DNA of 64,000 nucleotides from Trametes villosa (taxonomy: Eukaryota; Basidiomycota; Agaricomycetes; Polyporales; Polyporaceae). The position numbers and the translations under genes were made by a program. The notes below the pieces were generated by a model, which was not told the DNA's origin, did not search any database, and saw only the letters and a program-made list of their open reading frames with translations. Each line of letters opens with the position of its first letter. Position 1 is the first letter of the stretch. Location of the stretch: contig PUDQ02000027.1 in assembly GCA_002964805.2 (NCBI GenBank), positions 310,001 through 374,000 of the forward strand. Direction: 5' to 3'. Positions 23,233 through 34,020 of the stretch are shown here, in pieces.

Positions 23233-24317
23233 GATGAACCGACGAAATCAAAGGATGGGCGTGGAGATGGTGAGTGCGGTGGGTGCCAGTGCGCTCGACT
23301 CGAGCACCTCTTTTCAAGCGTCGCAGCCGTCATTGAGGAGCGTACTGCTGAGGGCCGTCTCTCACGCCAGATGGGAACTGGTCACATCATCGCCCATGTC
23401 GATGGTGAGAGCCTGGCGAAGTAGGGCGAATGGACCTGTGACCCCCGCCCATGCCCGGGAGAACGCTTATCTGGAGATAAGCCCTGTCGGTAAATGCGTT
23501 CCAATTGACTTGCTAATCCACAGTCATGCACGTTGGATCAGGAGGACGCGGGGGACTGTGGAGGCCGACCTCGGTCTGCTCAGCTGCTGGTGCGGTAGTC
23601 GGCAAAGTAGCATAGATAGCTGGTATGACTGATGCGCAGACTGTAGACGACATCTGCTCGCCATGATGAGCCTCAGCCTGGCAGCGGAGACAGAGGGCCT
23701 CCGTGACTTACCAGCCTGACTCGGTGTTCTTGGCCGTCAACATGGTCGGACGGCCCGATTGATTTGGTACGACGAATGTCGGCCATTGAAGTTTGAGTAC
23801 AAACAAGGTGCATAGGCTGGATGCCACGGTCGGTGTGGGTGTACTCAGAGTTCTCCGAGGAGAAGAGGCTGATACGAGTGCTTTGAACATGGATGGTTGT
23901 ACTGAACGTCGCTTGTATTCCAAGCGCTACGGGCGCTACGGGCGCTTCGCTTCTTGACCTCCGCCACGACGATCTCAAACATCTTCGAGACATATGTTTT
24001 CCCTGCACTCGACGAAAAGTGCTATCACAACAGGAACCGCGTTGAGCATATAGCCCTGAAGCGCAGTAACAGCGTGCCAGGCGCATCAGTAGGTGGGCAT
24101 CTCGCTGAGGCGCTTCGAAATTGTGCGATCTTGCGTGCTGTAACCCTAACCGGCGCTGTTGGCCATAGTACACCATCCTGAGATGCCTGCCTGCCGTCAT
24201 GGTGTAATTTCTAGACCGTCCTATCTCTCGCATACGGTATTCCTCACGCTCCGCTGGTGCCTTGCTCCAAAGCGTTGAAGCTGCGACGAGCGGCATTTAT
24301 GTATACATAGGGCCGCG
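23233..24317. other. Divergent promoter region, 2OG oxygenase / MFS transporter
   Basis: 1085 bp between divergent genes. Apart from the GATA dyad at 23466-23481 nothing specific was recognised. Confidence 0.5.
23466..23481. promoter_or_regulatory. Inverted pair of GATA sites
   Basis: CTTATCT-GG-AGATAAG: two perfect 7-bp arms, each a WGATAR-type site in opposite orientation. GATA factors control nitrogen use in fungi, and the flanking MFS gene resembles the allantoate/DAL5 permease family, so nitrogen control is a reasonable inference. Confidence 0.45.
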
Positions 24318-27300
24318 ATGCTCTCCTTCCTCGGGCTTTCTTCCGGGCCCGTGTACGAGCGTGTTCCGACTGACGACAATCCGGGAACTGCGAACATGCC
24401 TTCCAAGATCGACAAGAAGCGTCCCTGGACCAGTTACGTTTGGTGAGTTACAACTCTTCCCTTTCGTTGGGACCGTCCGAGGCTGACCGGGTCTACTCTT
24501 TGGATGCAGGGATACTTGGGACAAGCCCGAGGCCGAGCGCCGCTTCCTGTTCAAGCTGGATGCGTGCTTGCTCACATATGCCGCGCTGTCATACTTCAGC
24601 AAATGAGTCTTTCTCCTTTGCTTGTACGAGTGCCTTGACTTATAGCCTGGTCTCCACGTACCTGGATCAGCAAAACATAACGGTAGGCACCACAGTTCCC
24701 TAGTTATGCGATGCTCTGGAGTCTGAACCCACCGTGCTCAGAACGCATACGTCTCGGGCATGCAAGAAGAGTCAGTCGAGCGCGGTTTCCCTTCCCAAGT
24801 CTCCCTTCTCTGTTTGTACTGACGGCCTCTCAGTCTAGGACTGTAAGACGCCCCGAGCTTGACCGCTGACATTCATATGCTGAACGTCCTTCAGTCACGG
24901 AAACCAACTCAACTACATCACGACGGCTTGGACATGCGGATATGTCATAGGTCAGATCCCGTCTAAGTAAGTCGCGCAGTGTCTCCTGTCGAGTGTCTCT
25001 CGCTTACACCGTCGGGCAGCATGCTCATTACGAGGATACGACCATCAATATGGGCACGTATCCGTCGCCGCGCGCTTCTCACTGCACACTAACCGCATGA
25101 TAACAGATACCCACCATGGAGGTGATCTGGAGCGTACTCACAATGGTCCTGGCAAGCGCGAAGAACTTCGAGACGCTCCTTGCTGTGCGCTTCTTCGTCG
25201 GTGCGTATTGCTCGCGAACGCGTTCTTAGTGCGGCAGCCTCATAGCTCGGATTGACTAGGTCTCGCCGAGTCAACATTCTATCCCGCCATCCAGTACGTC
25301 ATTGGCAGCTGGTACAAAGGCGACGAGCTTGGCAAACGCGCTTGTATATTCCATGTAAGGTTGTCGTCCCGGATTCAGGCTGTGGTATGCTGACGACGGG
25401 CTCGTGCCACAGACTGCGAGTGCACTGGGCCCGATGTTCAGCGGCTTTTTGCAGACTGTAAGTCGCTCGATGTGCGCACGGAACGTCCCGCTGACGGTGC
25501 TCCTAGGGTGCTTATAACGGGCTTAACGGTGTTCACGGTCTCGCGGGATGGAAATGTACGTATCGCGTCCTGTCGCTCTGTTCCCTGCTGCATTCTTATC
25601 TCCGACTTCGCAGGGCTTTTCATCATCGATGGGATTATCACCATCCCCATTGCCTTGCTCGGATACCTGATCATGCCTGGTGCGTCGTTGCCGTCACGGT
25701 ATCCCGAACGCGAGGGCTGACAGCCTCCGACATCAACCCTCAAGATCTCCCGTCGAACACCCGCCCGTCGATATTCTATACCCAAGAGCAAATTGAGATC
25801 GGCCAGAAGCGCATGGCCGACATCGGACGGAAGCCCCCTGCACCGTTCACGCGGAAGAAGGTGTGGATACCGTTGTACTCGAGGGAAGGGTCTGAGTGTT
25901 CACGTCGCTTCGACAGATCCTCGGGTTCTTCACGACCTGGCATATCTACACTCTGGTGCCGCGTAAGTCGCGTCATACCCCATCGTCGTATACAGCTTCA
26001 CTAACTATACCCCCACTAGTCTATGTTCTGGTACGCGTCACTCCTGAGTTATAGCCCCCTCAATATTGACGTCGTCCACAGTTCAACAACGGAGGTGGTC
26101 CTGCGAACTCGATGATCTTCTGGTATGTTTCACCTCTGCATGTACCGTACGCGAGCGTTGCGCTGACTAGACTCCCAGGCTGAAGAGCTTCAACAAGCCT
26201 GGGCACCAAGTTTATACCATAGGGCAGATCAACACATACCCGCTTGGAATCCAGGCCGTACAGGTGGTCACTAGTGAGTTGTCCGTCACGCAAGTTGTGC
26301 AGATCCCCCGGTTAACCAGTACGTGGGGCTATAGCGCTTATATATGCTTGGTGGTCGGATATCGTACGAGCCAGGTGGCCGCCTATGATCCTCGCTGGGG
26401 TAAGTGCAGATGTCGACGGAAGAGTTGCTCATGCTCATCCTTGCTTTTATAGACATGGAGCATGATCACTTGTATCGTGCTCGCTTCAACACCTTTGTAT
26501 ACGCATATCACGAGGTGCGTAGCCAGCCGACGTTCGTGAGCTATGCGCCGAGCTAACGTGGTCGCAGACGTTGGGTGTTCTACTACTTCGTACGTCGAAG
26601 GACGCCGTTTGAAGGAGATTCCATGCTTAACTGTTCTCCCCATAGACCGGATGCAACGGCGGTCTATCGGGCCTCATCCTCGCGTGGGCGAACGAGTTGA
26701 CGGGTCACGACAACGAAAGTGCATAGTGCCGTCCGTGTCCTGCGTCGCCACATACTGACTCGCTTGTTCATCGCCCTCAGAACGTTCGTTCGTCGTGGCG
26801 AGCTGCAACATGTTTGCATACGTGATCCAGGCATGGCTTCCCATGTACGTTTGCTAATGTTCTGTCTCCTTGACACAATGTTGACCATTCCACCTTTCCA
26901 GCATTATCTTTCCCCAGGTTGAACAGCCCCGGTACGCCTCTTACTCTGTCAGCTTTTGCGTCGCACGATCGCTAATCGCAATCACTATCCAGCGTATTCA
27001 AAGGCAACGTTACGACCGCCTGCATCAACTTCTCTATGAGTGCGTACCGCCTTCTCCTCATGCACGCCTGCTATGTATTCACCATCCTGCCTGCCCATTT
27101 AGTGTCGTTCGCGATGACGACATACTTCCTCTCCCGACGGGATCAGCGTCGCGCCCTCAAGCGCCGCGAGAGCACCCCGGGCAGCGACGTTTCGGATGAT
27201 ATCGTGCTCGAGGACGAGCTCGACGGGGACCTCAAGAAGGTCCCGATCGCGACTGCGGAGGCGCGCGCTACCCCTGCGGCGCTCCCTACGCTCGAGCACA

Positions 27301-27335
27301 GGCATCCCGTTGGCCACGACGCAGAGGCACGATAG
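24318..27335 (+). CDS. MFS transporter, anion:cation symporter (DAL5-like) family, possibly damaged
   Basis: Plasma-membrane permease of the allantoate/organic-anion group. It begins MLSFLGLSSGPVYERV (24318-24442), then the second exon from 24510 (DTWDKPEAERRFLFKLD), YLDQQNI, AYVSGMQEDL, GNQLNYITTAWTCGYVIGQIPS, GLAESTFYPAIQYVIGSWYK (the typical ACS-family motif), WLFIIDGIITIPIAL, YAWWSDIVRARWPPMI and a basic C-terminal tail ending at 27335. More than fifteen small exons are needed. Two oddities: the exon ending SYFSK is followed directly by TGA (24604-24606), and the next junction lacks both a GT donor and an AG acceptor; and the intron 25054-25106 starts with GC. It may be a pseudogene, have a sequence error, or use an exon I could not place. 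Confidence 0.7.
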
Positions 27336-27684
27336 GTGTCGGTGGCAGGCGCGGTCAGAGTATCTCGGCGGTAACGGTTTGGGACGATGTGATGAATGAC
27401 ACTGTACTCAACGCTCTGTAGCTAGCGAATTGATAGGCGCCGTGTTTGACGTGCTCTCGGAAGGACACTGGTAGTAGGCATTATTCGAAACTGGATTGCA
27501 GGATGCTCCGCACTACGAGGGGCCTGCGTTGTAGCGACATGTGGCACTGGGACGCGGGAGTCGGCTTGTGTACCTCAAATGTTCCGCTTCAACCTCATGG
27601 CTACTATTCAGTATAAACGGTGTTCCATCTGTTTACAAGTCTTGCTACGCACATACGAAGACCAAGGATATCAGTCGCGGATGA
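27336..27684. other. Convergent 3' region of the MFS gene and ALG12
   Basis: Nothing beyond presumed 3' UTRs. Confidence 0.5.
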
Positions 27685-29652
27685 TCAGACCTTCCTCTTC
27701 AGAATGACCAACTTCTCGGCCCTCCGCATCTCCAGCAGGCTGCCCAACGCCTTCAACCCCTCGCCCACCCCCGCGTCAAACGCCGCGCGTACGTCGCCCA
27801 CGTTGAACGCCCATCCATCGAAGCCGTCCACGACCGCGACCGCGGTCCAGTGCTCCATTGCCGCAGGCGTCAGCGCGGAGACCTCCGCGATGAGGTGCGT
27901 GAAGTGCGGCGCGGCGGCCAGCGCGTCGAGCGAGAGGCCCTCCGTCTTGTTGTACACCCAGTTCGTCGGGCGCCCGAAGGCGGACGGCGGCGCGAGCCCA
28001 GGGAGGAACGGGGGCGCGTGCGAGTGCAGGAAGAGGGACGCGCCGGTCTGTGCGGCGAGGTTCGAGATGTGGACGTGCACTAGCGAGCACAATGTTTCAG
28101 TCAAAACGGACAACAGCATGGGAGATTACGGCGTACCGTTCTGCTCGGACGCAAGGAGTTGGTTGAACGCGTAAAGCGATGCGCCACCGGGGTAGTTGGC
28201 GCATGAAGAGCGAACGAGAAGGAACGTCGCAAGAGCGTTAGCGCCCAGCATTCCAGCGACAGAGAGGAAGCCCAGACGTCCGAAGAGCGTGCTCTTCTTC
28301 CTGCTGATTCTGCACTCGACCCGGGTGCGTCAGCATTGCAGCTTTACAACACGGAAAAAGAGGAAGACATACAGCCAGTTTGCGCCCCGAGCGGCAGCGA
28401 TGTTGAAGGCAGGCACGGTGTAAATGACGAAGCGCCATTCCTTATGCCCAAGACCGCTGATGAGCAGAACGAAAGCGACATAAGGAACCAACAGCCCGCG
28501 TATCCTCTTGTCGAGGATCGCCCCGAGCACGGATAGGGGGGCTGCGAATAGCAACAACTTCGGAAGGTGCGAGGTGAGGTAAGCGTGGAATGGCGAGACC
28601 TGACCAAAGCGACAGTTCTCAGCAGTGTACTCCAGTTAATGAGGAATTGCTGCTTACACCCCATTCTGCGCTCTTGCCTTCGATGGCGTTGAAATATACT
28701 CCCTGCAGCTCAGGCCATAGCCATGTTTGCCAGAAGTAGGAGTCGACCAGAACGGTGAGGGCTGTTTTCGTAGCGTTAGGGTCGGCATCCTGTGGTAAGT
28801 AGGGTGGACTGACCGGCGGATAGTGTGCCTGCGACGAGGCCGACTTTGAAGACGTTAGTGGCAGAGGTGTACCGGCGCACGATAGCCTGCAGCACCAGAG
28901 GGCCGAGAAGGAGCACCAGCTCAGAGCGGAACACAACAGTCGCGAAGGTCAGTGTGCCGATAGCGCGGTGCAGATTCTGTTGAGAAGGCCGGCTAGCGTT
29001 GGGTGCCCTGTCGACCAAGAAGTACAGGGCAACATTGGCTATGATTTCTTAGTTACAACTCCCTTGACTGAGTCGCAGCGGAGCACTTACCAGGCAAGAG
29101 CGCGAACATGTTCGGCAGGGTGCGGCCCATCCAGAACAAGAGGTGGAATTGGGTGCATGTCAAAACGGTGAATAGCACGCTGGTTGGTCCTCCGAAACGT
29201 CGTGAGACTGCACGTCGTAGCAGGGAGAGTCCCAGCGCATTGACGCTGGCCAGTGCAAGTCGAACTGAGGTCTGGTAAAGCCAAAGGTGGAGGGAATGAG
29301 GGTGAACAAGGACGCACCTAGCACTTGGATATCAACCTTGTCTGTAACATGCCCAAGGAGCAGAGCCCCTCGTAAGAAGAGCTGTGAAATCCAGGCCAAG
29401 AGGACGCTTCCGACGAAAGTACGGGGTACGGCACCAGGGAAGACGAAGTGATCATACTTCTAGACTTAGGCCGGCAGTTTCTCATGAGTATACGGGGTCG
29501 CGCACTTTATGAAGGCTCTCCGAGCGAACGCCGTACATGAGGACGTCGTGCGTGGCATGGAGGTTGAAGCTCTCCTCGACCTTGGTGTATGGCGCGAGCG
29601 AGACATACGTCCAGCTGACCAGGAGGAGAATTGCGTCCAAAGAGGTGCTCAT
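27685..29652 (-). CDS. ALG12: Dolichyl-P-mannose:Man7GlcNAc2-PP-dolichol alpha-1,6-mannosyltransferase
   Basis: ER membrane glycosyltransferase (GT22) adding the eighth mannose to the N-glycan precursor. About ten exons on the minus strand from ATG 29652 to stop 27685. Exon 1 reads [20 protein letters not shown] then [17 protein letters not shown], the lumenal acidic loop of GT22 enzymes. Then [52 protein letters not shown] with [22 protein letters not shown]; and [20 protein letters not shown], the HKE-x-RF motif shared by ALG9/ALG12/PIG-B. The last part is lumenal and variable, ending ILKRKV. The WGVSPFHAY block favours ALG12 over its relatives. Exon ends in the middle were not all fixed. 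Confidence 0.88.
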
Positions 29653-29808
29653 TGTGGAAGTATGTCAAGCTCCAGAACTCATGCGGCCGTGCGTAGACGA
29701 ATGTGCATCCGAGGGATGGTGGTGGTCGAGACAAGACCCGTGGTGGCCGTCTCCGATATTCTCGGACTCAGTCTGAACGGGCGCTTCGTATCACTCCCAG
29801 AGAATCGA

Positions 29809-29817
29809 CTCTGAGTG
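29809..29817 (+). repeat. Target-site duplication, left copy
   Basis: CTCTGAGTG, identical to 33767-33775. A 9-bp duplication is the hallmark of Mutator-like elements. Confidence 0.9.
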
Positions 29818-30048
29818 GGAGGGTAAGCCTGAACAACGAACTGCCTTTTTTGGAAGGCCGGCGCTAACAATTATCTCACCCAGATAAGCGCTCACCCCGC
29901 CATCGCCTGCCTTAACGGGACACCCCGCCCGCCCTCCCGGTGCCTTGCGCGCGCGCGCGACAGCCCCTCGCGCGCACGACGGCAGGCTCGCGCGCGACCG
30001 ATCCTGAGCACCGCGCGTCGCGCGTCGCGCCCCCGAAGTATATAAGTA
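29818..30048 (+). repeat. Left terminal inverted repeat of the MULE
   Basis: 231 bp, matching the reverse complement of 33536-33766 without a difference that I could find; both arms have the same length and the same reading in translation. GC-rich with runs of alternating CG and, at the inner edge, TATATAAG. Confidence 0.9.
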
Positions 30049-30116
30049 TTGGCTGCACATTGTACATATAGTAAAAGGACAATATAAGACTGTCATTTCT
30101 CGAGATCACGGAATGA

Positions 30117-33100
30117 CTAGTGTATGCTATACGAGTCATGCCGCTTCTGAGACTTCTCCGGGGACGGCGGGAGGATGCGTTGTAGCTCTGCGGAAGCTCT
30201 TCTTTTGCCTCGGCGCAAAGGGGGCGAGGGCGGCGGGGGGATAGTCATGGACGGCATGGGCAGACGCGATTGCGAACTTGGCGGGACAGCGCTCTTCTTG
30301 ATGGGCGCCGAAGCATCAGCTGCCGGTCCTTCCCCGGGCCCATCGGAACCGTCCGTAGCTTCTCGCAACAGGCGTGAGAGCTGCATTGTCAAGACGTCGA
30401 GGTTGTCCTTGACGAGTTGTGTGCGCGGAACGTCCTCCGGCTCGAGGTTGGCTTCTGCTAAATGCTCTCCCCACTGGCGGAATCTTGGGCCTTCGAACTC
30501 GAGGTCTCGCAGAACACGTCCCAGAACTTGTCGATTGAAGCCCGCTCTGGCTATGCCCTGGATCCTCGGTAGTGTAGTTGTGTCTAATGATGCAACCAAT
30601 CAATGTAAGCATCATGTCTGCATCAACGGCCCGGGGTATATTTGGAACAGCTTACCGATCTCGACAGGACCATGGGACTCGGAATCCGACATGGGCTCAG
30701 CGTCCGACGACTCGGGGGCTGTGGTGAACCCTGCCTCTGTGTCGCAATCGACATCCGGAATACCTGGTGAGTCCTCCTCGCCGCCGGGCTGCTCCCCCAG
30801 AAACCTCTCTTCGGTTGAGCTCACGAAGATGTCTCCAGATTCTCGGATGATGTCTTCGATGCGCTGAGCTGCGGCGGCCCGGCTTTGGTCTCCGGAGCCA
30901 GCCGACTCCCCGCCACTGATGCCGCCGACCGCGACGTCCTCCGTGTGGGATGTCACGCTACCATGCGGCGAGAAGGGCAAAGCCGCATCCGTGAAAGGTA
31001 CGCGTGCTTGGAAGCGGGCGCAGGCCTCCTCTGGTGTCGATGGAATACTGATGATGGGCACCTTCAGTCCGGACTCCCGCAGCGACGTAAGACGGCGAAG
31101 GGCCGCCCGGAGATGCTTGCATGCGCCACCCCGCTCCTGGAAGTCGGGACATGAGCAAGAAGCAGAGCCATCCAGGCCCACCGATATAGCGTAGGAGACT
31201 GGCGAGACATCGAAGACGGTAGCAGTCGAGGAGAAGCAGTCGAATCCGAAGGTAAGGGATTGCTCGTGGAAGGTTGGCACACTGATCTGGTTGTTGTTGA
31301 TCAGATGGGTTGCAGCATCCTCGCGGGCAGCGTCCGGTCCAAGGAATGCATACCGCCGAACAGGCGGGTCGGTACTAGGGGCAGGAGCCGAACGCCTGTT
31401 AGGTACGCGTGCACGTCGTTGCTTGATGAGATCTTCGCCACCTGGCAAGCTCCTCAGCTGCGCCTCCAGCCGCTGATCCTCCCGCTTCTCTAGAGCACGG
31501 CCTTCGAAGATCGACGGAAGGACAGAGAAGACGAAGAGATGCAGGAGGACGTCCACCCGAACCCTACGGCCGCCGCGCTGCCAGTGCCGGACGTGCTTGT
31601 TCTTCAGGACGCCGTTGAAGGACTCGAGATGGTTTGTCGTTGGTATGACCCCCTCCACTTCACACCCCAGCAGGGTAGCCGCGATCCGGCGCCCATGTTC
31701 TGACCAGCTTTGCCAGAGACTGTCCGATAGCCAGTAGCCGGTGAAGTAGTCGAGATGCTCAAGCGCTCCAGTTACCGCGCTCTGCTCGGATGGCGCAAGC
31801 GTCTTGTCCATCTCCAGTAGCGCGTGGCGTTCATCGGCAATGAGCTGTGTCGCCTGAGAATGCGCGGTGGTTGCAAGCAGCGCGGTCTCGAGCCGCTGCA
31901 TGCGGCTGCGAACGTCACGGTGAGTTTCTGTGGTGCCCTTCATGACACGGGTACGGTGGTTGCGCCAGGCCTGACGAAGATGGAACCGGCAGATAAGGAG
32001 CCAGATGTCCGGGAAGACGCGAAGAAGGGCACCGCGCTCCTTCAGGTCCGTATCGGTGATGACGACTGAAGGGGCAAAAGCCTGACCGTCCCGTACGCCA
32101 AGAGAGACCTGCCACCGTGAGAGGAGCTTTTCTAGGATGTCCGTGTTATAGCCTGATGAGGTCTGCTGGTTTCCAGATGGCGCCGAGAACATGAGGAACG
32201 CGAGGGGGACGCCGCGCTGCTTCTCGTCGATACCCATGACGATGAAGAGAAGCAGCTTCCTGTCGCAAAGGCCGAACGTGCCATCCAGGATGAGCTGGGA
32301 ACCGTGTGAGTGCTTCCATGCTGCCTCCTTCATGTCGCTCGTAGCGAGACAGACTTCGAATCGTTCGTCCTCTGCAGCTCGTGCTGAGTAGTGGAAGACG
32401 GCCGCGGCGAAGGTCTTGTTGTACGCAGGTGATTTCGGATCGAGCCATTCGTGTACATTGTGATGAGCAGGGACCGCGACGTTGATACCGCGGAGGCGGT
32501 TGAACTGGCGATATAGCGAGCGCGTGTCACTCCGCTGAAGGAGCCAGCGGTAGGGGGACGCCCGAAGATCACGGGGCTGGCCGGGATACGACCCTGACTG
32601 GAACATGGCCCGGTTCGTCTCCTGGATGTCCGTGAGCTGCGCACCCGATCGGAGCTGTTTTAGAGCTTCTGCGAAGACGGAGGGGTGCAGTGGAACCGGC
32701 GGAATGCGGGTGACGAAGGCGTCCTTGCAGGCCTGGTTGTGTGTGAAGTGGCCGCGGAGGAGGAGGATCTTTCCTGTCTTCACTTGGAAGAGAACCTCCG
32801 CGTGCGCAAGACAGCCGGTGAACGGGACTGGATTCCTTCGCACGGCGGTGTGGCGGGCATTGTTGTCATATCCGCAGTCGCTTTTAGGTGGGATACAGTT
32901 CAGTGAGTGTCCAGAGCAGGTGTGCTTTATGTAAGAGAATCGGCGTACCACTGATAGAGTTGCCTAAAGGTCTCTTGGAAGCCCTGGCCCGACTTACGAC
33001 CCCAACGCACACTCCATCGGTTCCCCAGACCTTTCGCGTTCTCATCCAACTCTATCCCCTCCCCTGCAAGACGAGAGGCCGCCGCAACCTGATCTTCATC

Positions 33101-33328
33101 GTCATTGGCGCGATAGTCCCACGATGAAACCTTGTCGGTAGCGTATAGTTCTTCGATACTCCGCCGCTGGTCATCTGTTAAATATAGCTTCTCGATGTAG
33201 ATCTCCGAAGCCTTCCTGCGCGCGGTGAGAGCGCCCTTTTCCCGAGCTGCTTCTTGTGTGCTGACATGTCGAAATTGTACACCCCCAGGCTGTTTCTTGG
33301 GTTTCGACGGCGGGCGGCGGCGGGACAT
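30117..33328 (-). CDS. MULE transposase with SWIM zinc finger
   Basis: Catalyses excision and integration of the element. Exons (minus strand): 33328-32949, 32880-30656, 30583-30117; 3072 nt, 1023 aa. The basic N-terminus is MSRRRPPSKPKKQPGG; a Cys-rich segment (CDCGYDNNARHT... GHFTHNQACKD) begins exon 2 and may bind DNA. The MULE catalytic core has LILDGTFG (Asp326), VVITDTDL (Asp403/405), CRFHLRQAWR and TTNHLESFNGVLKNKH (Glu546), a DDE set. A SWIM finger follows: Cys702-x-Cys704, Cys714-x-His716 in CSCPDFQERGGACKH. The third exon gives a proline-rich, basic C-terminus. No stop, frameshift or bad splice site was found. A TATATAAG in the right inverted repeat lies about 210 bp upstream of the ATG. 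Confidence 0.9.
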
Positions 33329-33535
33329 GATGTGAGCTATGTGGGAGAGAAAAATGGTGCAAGAGGCCGTAGCCAGTACACAAGACGAGCTCGCGGAATA
33401 GTAGTATTGCCGTCCTGTCAGTCTGGCACGCCAAGTCCAATGAAGTTCAGCCGTGCGCGGTGCACTCTGCAGTCGGTGGCATGGTGTCATGCACGCGAGC
33501 CGCCTCGGCATGTATATGTATTAAGAGGTCTGCAC

Positions 33536-33766
33536 TACTTATATACTTCGGGGGCGCGACGCGCGACGCGCGGTGCTCAGGATCGGTCGCGCGCGAGCCT
33601 GCCGTCGTGCGCGCGAGGGGCTGTCGCGCGCGCGCGCAAGGCACCGGGAGGGCGGGCGGGGTGTCCCGTTAAGGCAGGCGATGGCGGGGTGAGCGCTTAT
33701 CTGGGTGAGATAATTGTTAGCGCCGGCCTTCCAAAAAAGGCAGTTCGTTGTTCAGGCTTACCCTCC
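33536..33766 (-). repeat. Right terminal inverted repeat of the MULE
   Basis: 231 bp, reverse complement of the left repeat. Its inner edge carries the TATATAAG that faces the transposase gene. Confidence 0.9.
33538..33545 (-). promoter_or_regulatory. TATA box of the transposase within the inverted repeat
   Basis: TATATAAG on the minus strand, 210-217 bp upstream of the transposase ATG, at the inner end of the repeat. Confidence 0.5.
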
Positions 33767-33775
33767 CTCTGAGTG
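33767..33775 (+). repeat. Target-site duplication, right copy
   Basis: CTCTGAGTG, matching 29809-29817 exactly. Confidence 0.9.
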
Positions 33776-34020
33776 CCGGCGCGGGCATGAGGAGTCGAAG
33801 TGCGAACCGTCGCCTACTCAGCGTCCCTCGGAAACTGCTACAGTAAGGATACATCTGTACAAAAGCTGCGCGTAGGCCCTCATACACCTCTCGAACCGTC
33901 TGCGTGAATCTACGTGTTGCGTTGCGGGGCAATCCCAGTGCTCCCCCCCTCCCCTGCGTCGCCCAGCGGCTTGAAGCTGCCAGTGAGGCTGATAACGGGG
34001 GACAGGCTGGACCATTCGGG

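Larger units (their letters stand above)
29818..33766. mobile_element. Complete Mutator-like (MULE) DNA transposon
   Basis: 3949-bp element with 231-bp terminal inverted repeats starting GGAGGGTAAGCC, flanked by a 9-bp target duplication. It encodes one minus-strand transposase with three exons and no visible defect. It sits between ALG12 (157 bp before its ATG) and a DUF6533 gene (about 245 bp past its stop), so it interrupts no recognised coding sequence but lies inside the ALG12 promoter region. Repeat arms with no mismatch seen by eye and an intact reading frame argue for a recent insertion and possible activity. Confidence 0.93.
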
